DNA of 15,357 nt, from contig CAWBXZ010000014.1 in NCBI GenBank assembly GCA_963792855.1, positions 1 to 15,357 of the forward strand, written 5' to 3'. The notes under the pieces are model-generated. The model had not been told where the DNA came from and did no database searches. It saw only the letters and a list, made by a program, of their open reading frames with translations. This document shows positions 9,881-15,357 of the stretch, piece by piece; the first letter of the stretch is position 1; every line of letters begins with the position of its first letter. Both the position numbers and the translations under genes were made by a program. Source of the stretch: SG8-40 sp963792855 (GTDB lineage Bacteria; Pseudomonadota; Gammaproteobacteria; Burkholderiales; Eutrophovitaceae).

Positions 9881-10376
9881 TCCGGTTGTGCCGTATACGT
9901 CGCTAAGGGTGCTGTTTGTCTGTACAGGCAACATATGCCGTTCGCCAACGGCCGAAGGCGTATTTCGTCATCTGGTCACCAGTGAGGGGCTTGGCGACCG
10001 CGTGATTGTCGATTCAGCAGGAACGCACGGCTATCATGTCGGAAACAAGCCCGACCGGCGCAGTATGCTTGCGGCAGCGCGCCGCGGCTATGACCTTTCC
10101 GGGCTGCGGGCGCGCGAAATCGCGGCCACGGACTTCGGAGAATTCGATTACTTGCTGGCGATGGATCGGGACCACTTCAAGATTCTCGAAAGCAGCGCTC
10201 CGGTTGAGCACAGAGAGAAAATTTCGATGCTGCTCGATTTCAGCCGCCGCTATAGCGGAAATGAAGTGCCGGACCCATACTACGGCGGCCCTCAGGGGTT
10301 CGAACACGTTCTTGATCTGATCGAGGATGGTGCCGAAGGGCTGCTCGCGGAGGTCAAAAGAAAGCTCGGCCTTTAG
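9873..10376 (+). CDS. Low-molecular-weight protein-tyrosine phosphatase
   Basis: Small cytosolic phosphatase of the arsenate-reductase-like fold that removes phosphate from tyrosine; in bacteria such enzymes often pair with a tyrosine kinase of polysaccharide export, but none is present here. The 167-residue protein is intact: the P-loop CTGNICRS has nucleophile Cys17 and Arg23, and the general-acid loop VPDPYYGG has Asp134 with Tyr136 and Tyr137. I start at the ATG at 9873 (MTDPVVPYTSLRVLFVCTGN), which has an AGGA box 7 bases before it. The frame is open for 8 more codons upstream, to a GTG at 9849. The start lies inside the end of uvrB, so the two are very probably cotranscribed. The stop sits in the loop of the terminator hairpin. 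The physiological substrate is unknown. Confidence 0.94.
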
Positions 10377-10385
10377 ACCGAGCTT
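10362..10385. terminator. Bidirectional hairpin terminator between the phosphatase gene and rne
   Basis: AAGCTCGG and CCGAGCTT form a perfect 8-bp stem with an 8-base loop that contains the phosphatase stop codon. On the minus strand the stem is followed by TCTTTT, serving rne; on the plus strand it is followed by pyrimidine-rich CCTCTCC, a weaker tail. Its place between convergent gene ends supports the role. Confidence 0.75.
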
Positions 10386-10413
10386 CCTCTCCAGTTCTTC
10401 TCAAACGGGCGCG

Positions 10414-13263
10414 TTATACGTTTTCCACGTTACCGGTTGAACGGGATTCACTCGTTTCGATCTGACCTGTTTCAATCTGGACGAGTGGTTCTTCCGCGAC
10501 CGGTTCCCGTGTTTCCTTGCGTGAGCGGCGTGCGCGTGGCGGTCGTGCGTCCGTTGCGGGTTCCATAACGATGTTCGCCGCCGCGTCGGGCTTTGTTTCC
10601 ACCAGTTCCAGGTCCGCGGGCAGTTCGATCGGCGCCATCTTCCAGCTTCCGGCCTGACCCTCGTCCGTCGATTCAGGACTCGCAGTGACTGGCTGGTGTG
10701 CCATGGACTCTGCGCCTTCTTGCGCCAGCTTGCGCTCGTTGACAGGCGCAGGTTCTGAGGCGGCCTCAGTGTCAGATGGTTCTATCGCGCTCGCCGGTTC
10801 ACGGCGTTCGAGATCGAGTGCAACGTTCACCTCACGAGGCGTAGCAGCTTCGGCTGGGACCTGGCTGCCTTCCGTCGGCCCCTGTGCTGCGACTGTCTCT
10901 GCGTGCGGGGAAACGGTGTCCATTTCGCGTTCGGGAACGGCTTCGCTCACTTCAGCGGACGCATCGTGATCCGATGCCTCGGCAGTGGCAGCGCGCGGCA
11001 TGTCTGCCGGCGTCGCTTGTGCGCGATCCGCGGGGTGAGCGGGGGCATCAACCCCCTCGGTGGCCGCACGCGTTTCGGTTTGCGGCGCCTGCTGTGTTGC
11101 CACTTCGGCAGTGCCTGCCGCGTTGGCGGTTGCGTCGCTCAAGGATGAATCAGTGGCGGCCGCAACCTGTGCCTCCGTGCGTCGCTCGCCGCCACGGCCC
11201 CTGCGGCGCCGACGGCGGCCGGCTTTCGCTTCGCCTTCAGCGTCGGGTTTGGCATTGGGTGCGCGTTGCTCAATTGCGGGACTTTCCGCGTTCTCCGGGC
11301 GCGCTTTCTGCCCTTGCCGTTGAGCACCACGACGCGCGGGTTTCCTGCCCTCGCCGGATGGTTGCGGTTGGCGGGCGTCCTCTGCCTGGGGCTCGCGTTG
11401 TTCGGCAGCGTCTGTCGCGCCTCGGCCTCGGCCTCGGCGTTTGTCGCGCTGGTCGGAGCCTTCACGGCGGCCGCGGCGCTTGCCATTGCCACGGTCTTCG
11501 CGCGAGATGCGCGAACCACGATCCGAGCGGCTTTTCGACTTCTCCTCCTTCTTGACGGTTTCCGTTTCGCTGTCGCCTGTCAACCAGCCGACGAGCCGCT
11601 TGAAGAGTGACGGTCCCGTCGGAGCAGCCGGTACCTGTTGCGCTGGCGCTGGCTGGCTTGGCGTGACGCCCTGGACAGCCGCCTGGATACGCACGGTTTC
11701 CGGTTTCTGGCTGGGCAACTGCACTTCGGCCTGGTCCAGCGGGATTTCGCTCAACGTGTAGCTCGGGGTCGTAATGTCGTTCTGATTCAGCTCGTCGTGG
11801 CGCAATCGCGTAATGGTGTAATTTGGTGTTTGCAGGTGAATGTTGGGAATCAGCAGGCAGTTGATCTTCATACGCTGCTCGACGGCGTGGATCTCATTGC
11901 GCTTTTCATTCAGCAGATAGGTCGCGACATCGACCGGTACCTGAACATGAATTGCCGCCGTGTTTTCCTTCATGGCTTCCTCCTGCAGAATCCGCAGGAT
12001 GTGAAGGGCAGTGGATTCGATCGACCGGATATGACCGGTTCCACTGCAGCGGGGGCACGCAATGTGGCTGGTTTCTCCGAGAGACGTTTGCAGACGTTGT
12101 CGAGACAGTTCGAGCAAACCGAAGCGTGAAATCTTGCCGGTCTGTACGCGTGCCCGGTCATATCTCAACGCATCTCGCAAGCGCAACTCGACCTCGCGTT
12201 GATTCTTGGCGACTTCCATATCGATGAAGTCGATGACAACGAGCCCGCCCAGGTCACGTAAACGCAGTTGTCGCGCGATTTCGTCAGCCGCCTCGAGATT
12301 GGTGCGCAATGCGGTTTCCTCGATGTCGCTGCCTTTTGTCGAGCGTGCGGAATTGACGTCAACCGCTACCATCGCTTCCGTATGATCAATGACCACCGAG
12401 CCGCCGGAGGGTAAAGCCACCTGGCGCGAATAGGCCGTTTCGATTTGATGCTCGATCTGGAATCGCGAGAACAGAGGTACGTCGTCCTTGTAAAGCTTTA
12501 CGCGGTTGACGTTCTGGGGCATGACATGCCCCATGAACTGATGTGCCTGCTCGAATATGCTTTCCGTGTCGATCAGGATCTCGCCGATATCCTGGTGAAA
12601 GTAGTCGCGAATGGCGCGAATCACCAGACTCGCGTCCTGATAAATGAGAAAAGCACCGCTTTGCTGGTTTGCGGCATTCTCTATGGCGCGCCAGAGCTGA
12701 AGCAGATAGGTCAAGTCCCACTGCAATTCTTCGACCGATCTGCCGATTCCGGCTGTGCGGGCGATGGTGCTCATTCCCTGTGGAATATCGAGCTGGGCGA
12801 TGGTTTCGCGCAGTTCGTTGCGTTCTTCGCCCTCGATGCGGCGCGATACGCCCCCGCCGCGCGGGTTGTTGGGCATCAGAACGAGATAGCGCCCGGCAAG
12901 GCTGATGAATGTCGTCAACGCGGCACCTTTGGTGCCGCGCTCGTCCTTGTCAACCTGGACGATGACTTCCTTTCCTTCGGAGAGCACGTCCTGGATACGT
13001 GCCCGTGCAGGGTCCGCGTCGGGTTTCTTGAAGTAGGAGCGGCTTATCTCCTTGAAAGGCAGGAAACCATGACGCTCCGCGCCATAGTCCACGAACGCCG
13101 CTTCGAGACTGGGCTCGATTCGGGTAATTACGCCTTTGTAGATGTTGCTCTTGCGTTGTTCCTTGCCAGTTGTTTCGATATCGAGGTCGAGGAGTTTCTG
13201 CCCATCGACAATTGCAACCCGCAATTCTTCTGCGTGGGTTGCGTTAAACAGCATGCGCTTCAT
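10414..13263 (-). CDS. rne: Ribonuclease E
   Basis: Essential endonuclease for mRNA decay and rRNA/tRNA processing, and scaffold of the degradosome. The 949-residue protein is intact. An S1 RNA-binding domain spans about 36-118. The DNase I-like catalytic part carries the metal-binding Asp302 (VAVDVNSARS) and Asp345 (LVVIDFID). The zinc-link CPRCSGTG has Cys403 and Cys406. After about 530 the protein is low-complexity: PSLFKRLVGWLTG (551-563) looks like an amphipathic membrane-binding helix, 573-693 is rich in Arg/Lys (including RRRRRRGRGG), a long Ala/Glu/Pro acidic tract follows, and a short basic patch lies near 910. This tail, rather than the short RNase G form, marks it as RNase E. The start ATG has GGGAG 8 bases upstream. 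It is divergent from rluC, as in many Proteobacteria; leader-based autoregulation is possible. Confidence 0.97.
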   Translation of the reverse strand: MKRMLFNATHAEELRVAIVDGQKLLDLDIETTGKEQRKSNIYKGVITRIEPSLEAAFVDYGAERHGFLPFKEISRSYFKKPDADPARARIQDVLSEGKEVIVQVDKDERGTKGAALTTFISLAGRYLVLMPNNPRGGGVSRRIEGEERNELRETIAQLDIPQGMSTIARTAGIGRSVEELQWDLTYLLQLWRAIENAANQQSGAFLIYQDASLVIRAIRDYFHQDIGEILIDTESIFEQAHQFMGHVMPQNVNRVKLYKDDVPLFSRFQIEHQIETAYSRQVALPSGGSVVIDHTEAMVAVDVNSARSTKGSDIEETALRTNLEAADEIARQLRLRDLGGLVVIDFIDMEVAKNQREVELRLRDALRYDRARVQTGKISRFGLLELSRQRLQTSLGETSHIACPRCSGTGHIRSIESTALHILRILQEEAMKENTAAIHVQVPVDVATYLLNEKRNEIHAVEQRMKINCLLIPNIHLQTPNYTITRLRHDELNQNDITTPSYTLSEIPLDQAEVQLPSQKPETVRIQAAVQGVTPSQPAPAQQVPAAPTGPSLFKRLVGWLTGDSETETVKKEEKSKSRSDRGSRISREDRGNGKRRGRREGSDQRDKRRGRGRGATDAAEQREPQAEDARQPQPSGEGRKPARRGAQRQGQKARPENAESPAIEQRAPNAKPDAEGEAKAGRRRRRRGRGGERRTEAQVAAATDSSLSDATANAAGTAEVATQQAPQTETRAATEGVDAPAHPADRAQATPADMPRAATAEASDHDASAEVSEAVPEREMDTVSPHAETVAAQGPTEGSQVPAEAATPREVNVALDLERREPASAIEPSDTEAASEPAPVNERKLAQEGAESMAHQPVTASPESTDEGQAGSWKMAPIELPADLELVETKPDAAANIVMEPATDARPPRARRSRKETREPVAEEPLVQIETGQIETSESRSTGNVENV

Positions 13264-13407
13264 TTTTTGTTCTCCCGCGCTCGCAGCGTCAGGGAGGACA
13301 AACCCATAGCATGCCCGTTATTTACGGGTTGTGTCTGCTGATTGCTAACAGTTCATAAACACGATTGGTTGAGAATGAATGATGTCAGTTTGATGGTTTG
13401 TCATCTT

Positions 13408-13437
13408 CGTCCTGCGAATTCGTATGTGCGCAGGACG
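13408..13437. promoter_or_regulatory. Hairpin in the probable rne 5' leader
   Basis: CGTCCTGCG and CGCAGGACG form a perfect 9-bp stem around a 12-base loop. It lies 145 bases upstream of the rne ATG and is not followed by a T run on either strand. Long structured leaders that let RNase E control its own mRNA are known in enterobacteria; a similar job here is an inference from position and structure. Confidence 0.5.
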
Positions 13438-13455
13438 CGAAAATCCACTGCGATG

Positions 13456-13484
13456 TTGAGAGCGCGTAAGTCAATTACTATCGC
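13456..13484 (+). promoter_or_regulatory. Weak promoter candidate for rluC
   Basis: TTGAGA (13456-13461), a 17-base spacer, then TATCGC (13479-13484). The -35 box matches five of six consensus positions but the -10 box only about three, so this is tentative. It would give a leader of about 135 bases including the hairpin at 13555-13583. Confidence 0.22.
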
Positions 13485-13554
13485 TACTTTTCCGGGTGAG
13501 CGATGTTAACCCGATGACGAGCGGTCAGGGTATTGTTGCCGGTTGGCACTCTGT

Positions 13555-13583
13555 TCCCCGGCAGCATTCTGGCCAGCCGGGGA
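13555..13583 (+). promoter_or_regulatory. GC-rich hairpin in the rluC leader
   Basis: TCCCCGGC and GCCGGGGA form a perfect 8-bp stem with a 13-base loop, ending 26 bases before the GGAGGAG ribosome site of rluC. No T run follows, so it does not look like a terminator. It could be a leader structure or a processing site for RNase E; neither is proven. Confidence 0.4.
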
Positions 13584-13626
13584 CTCCTCATCTGGGGCCG
13601 ATCTCGTCCGGAGGAGTATAAGCAAA

Positions 13627-14642
13627 ATGAATAGCTTAAGCAAAGGCCACGCCTCCTGGCTGGAGATCGATGAGTCGGCCGACGGGCAGAGAATCGACAA
13701 TTTTCTCGTCAAAGCCCTCAAAGGCGTGCCGCGCAGCCACGTTTACCGTATCTTGCGTAGCGGCGAGGTACGGGTGAACAGCGGCCGGATCAGCGCCGGT
13801 TATCGGCTGCAGAAGGGCGACAAGGTGCGGATTCCGCCGATCAGGCTGTCGGCGGCGCCGGAACGCAGGCGGAGCGGTGGCGCACCGATCGGGGACAATC
13901 CGCTGTTCGAGGACGACTGGTTGCTCGCGATTGACAAGCCTGCCGGGGTGGCTGTGCATGGCGGCAGCGGGATTTCCATGGGGGTTATCGAACGACTGCG
14001 CGAAGAGCGCCCCGACACAGGGGTTTCTGGAGCTGGTGCACCGGCTGGACCGCGAAACCTCGGGCGTCTTGCTCTTGCAAAACGACGCAGCGCGCTGACG
14101 AATGTTCACGCCCAGCTGTCGCTGACGGCCCGGGTGTCGAGAAGCGCTGACTCGGACACTGGTGACTCGGGAACTGGACCAACCAGCGCCAGAGCGTTCG
14201 CGTAGCCGTTGCGAAGTATTCTCCGACGGGGGCGAACGCCGGGCGCGCGTCGACGAGGAGGGGGCGCGGTGCGGTGACGATTTTCAGTCTGATCGGGGCA
14301 CTATGATGGATTCAGCCTTCCGAGGCTGAATTGACTGACGGCCGTACCCACCACAGGCGGGGTTCACCTGTCGACTCTGCATTTCTCGATCGCCGGTGAT
14401 GAAAGTATGGCGCTTTGTAGTCAACAAGGCTGGACTGGAAAAACAAGGTTTGAAACGAATGTTCCTGCATGCGGTCTCGAGTGACGCTCAGAGACATTCG
14501 GCGCAGTGGCGACAGAGCTGCGCATTTAGCGCCGTTGCGAGCGAGCTGGAGCGCTTCTCTCAGATCAACGTTGCAATCCGGCTATTTGGGTCAGCCGCGC
14601 ACTCTGGACAGTGCTCTGACGGATTCACTGAATCGGCCATAG
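13627..14642 (+). pseudogene. rluC: 23S rRNA pseudouridine synthase RluC-type, heavily frameshifted after residue about 130
   Basis: RluC isomerises uridines 955, 2504 and 2580 of E. coli 23S rRNA. The start is ATG 13627 with GGAGGAG 10 bases upstream. The first 130 residues are clean: an S4 RNA-binding domain at about 18-75 (RIDNFLVKALKGVPRSHVYR) and motif DKPAGVAVHGG from Asp103. At the G4 run 14020-14023 the homology moves frame into FLELVHRLDRETSGVLLL, which contains the catalytic Asp, and at the A4 run 14079-14082 it moves back to KRRSALTNVHAQL. Beyond 14120 only short pieces remain legible in changing frames: NWTNQRQSVRVAVAKYS, GERRARVDEEG, EAELTDGRTH, HLSTLHF, SIAGDE, NKAGLEKQGLKRMFLHA, ASELERF. 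Family order is kept throughout. The true end is uncertain, between about 14565 and the TAG at 14640-14642. Confidence 0.85.
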
Positions 14643-14662
14643 CGCGTAACTCTCAACGGCCA

Positions 14663-15264
14663 ATAGTCGATTCGATCTTCTGGTATTTGACTGGGACGGC
14701 ACGATGGTAGACTTAGCCGGTACATCGCCGCGAGTATCCAGGCCGCCTGCGCGGATCTGGCGTTGCCGGTTCCGGACGGGGCGGCCGCGCACCACGTCAT
14801 TGGCCTGGGGACGCGATGACGCGCTGGCGGACTTGCTGCCGGAGCTGGAGGACCGCGCTACTGGGAGCTTGCGGATCGGGATCGATATCTTTTCTGGCCG
14901 GTGGACGTAGGTGTGAGACTTTTCCTATGGCTCACGCAGGGACCGCGATGCTGGCAGAGCAGGGTTTCATGCGGCCGTCGCGATGGAAAAGCTGGTTCGG
15001 TGTACCTGGCGCTGGGCAGGGTGTCGTTCGGATCGCGGTTCGTCGCCACCAGTGGCGGTGACCAGGATTTCCGAGGCACCCGGACACGCCGCACTACCTC
15101 ATGGAGATAGTCACCTGGAAGTTGCGGCGGCATCACATTGATGATCGGAGACACGTCGCACGATCTGGAGCTTGCCGCCAACGCGGGCCAACGTTGTCGC
15201 CTTACATCGTATCAGCGTATCTCCGGAGGCCTTGCCGTACATCGGGCTTCCTCGGTTGCGTTGA
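14663..15264 (+). pseudogene. HAD-superfamily phosphatase, phosphoglycolate phosphatase-like, heavily frameshifted
   Basis: Pieces in conserved order identify a gph-type HAD hydrolase. Motif I is RFDLLVFDWDGTMVD, with nucleophile and acid Asp encoded at 14689-14697. Then come YIAASIQAACADLALPVPDG, AAAHHVIGLG, DDALADLLPELED, ELADRDRYLFWP, GFHAAVATGK (motif II region) and LMIGDTSHDLELAANAGA (motif IV, acidic metal ligand Asp). Each piece is in a different frame from the next, so at least six indels separate them. The start is obscured; AATAGTCGA at about 14662 would become an ATG start if one G had been lost. The end near 15264 is a guess. It directly follows rluC, a common order in betaproteobacteria. 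Substrate cannot be told from sequence. Confidence 0.72.
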
Positions 15265-15289
15265 GAGTCTTCGGAATCGCTGGGCTTGC

Positions 15290-15357
15290 CCTGGACAGAC
15301 GCTTCGGATTCGCCTCCGACGAGATGGCGGAACGGGGCAGGGATCGCCGTTTTCGGT
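15290..15357 (+). other. Possible start of a Rieske [2Fe-2S] protein gene, cut by the window end
   Basis: The last bases read ASDEMAERG in one frame. With one or two assumed indels they become a segment of the kind ICASDEMAERGQGI, resembling the N-terminus of small Rieske-type proteins, which I recall as neighbours of rluC and gph-like genes in related bacteria. The iron-sulfur motifs would lie beyond the window, so this is only a hint. Confidence 0.22.

Larger units (their letters stand above)
13264..13626. other. rne-rluC divergent intergenic region
   Basis: This 363-bp gap holds no gene I can support. It contains the rne ribosome site (minus-strand GGGAG at 13272-13276), a strong hairpin at 13408-13437, a weak plus-strand promoter candidate at 13456-13484, a second hairpin at 13555-13583 and the rluC ribosome site GGAGGAG at 13610-13616. 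It is noticeably richer in A and T than the neighbouring genes, as expected for promoter DNA. Confidence 0.7.

Noticed and set aside
12445..13341. 298-codon plus-strand frame opposite the start of rne
   Set aside because: It lies wholly antisense to the clearly conserved catalytic part of RNase E, has no recognisable motif and arises from GC-rich codon bias of the opposite strand.

Overview
The window looks like a piece of a betaproteobacterial chromosome. The support is gene content and protein character: a def/glnD/map block, an aromatic aminotransferase divergent from uvrB, a low-molecular-weight phosphatase directly after uvrB, then rne and rluC. Rhodocyclales or a related order is my best guess, but I cannot prove the order by eye. 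I see no phage, IS, CRISPR or defence genes. It is housekeeping DNA, and I found no convincing novel system.

Layout. 1-2389 (+): galU (5' end cut off by the window), hpt, mtnP and def, tightly packed as a probable operon; all four are frameshifted as read. 2438-5838 (-): map then glnD, 3 bp apart; glnD carries two indels about 65 bp apart. 6046-6121 (-): tRNA-Asn(GTT) with a good sigma-70 promoter. 6277-7482 (-): aromatic/aspartate aminotransferase (tyrB-like), divergent from uvrB (7742-9880, +), which overlaps a low-molecular-weight protein-tyrosine phosphatase (9873-10376, +). A bidirectional hairpin terminator separates that pair from convergent rne (10414-13263, -). A 363-bp divergent region with two strong hairpins precedes rluC (13627-about 14642, +), a gph-like HAD phosphatase and perhaps the first codons of a Rieske protein; these last genes are heavily frameshifted.

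The main large-scale pattern is the distribution of damage. From about 2070 to 14010 almost every frame is clean (map, tyrB, uvrB, phosphatase and rne intact), with only the glnD pair of indels. The first 2 kb and last 1.35 kb carry an indel roughly every 30-150 bases, many in runs of three to six identical bases, while protein similarity stays strong in alternating frames. This fits low-quality sequence at the two ends of a contig better than real gene decay, though the window alone cannot settle it. Genes marked 'pseudogene' below are 'broken as read'.

Functionally, mtnP and hpt form a salvage pair (methylthioinosine to hypoxanthine to IMP); def and map act in turn on nascent protein N-termini; glnD sets nitrogen signalling; uvrB does excision repair; rne and rluC act on RNA.
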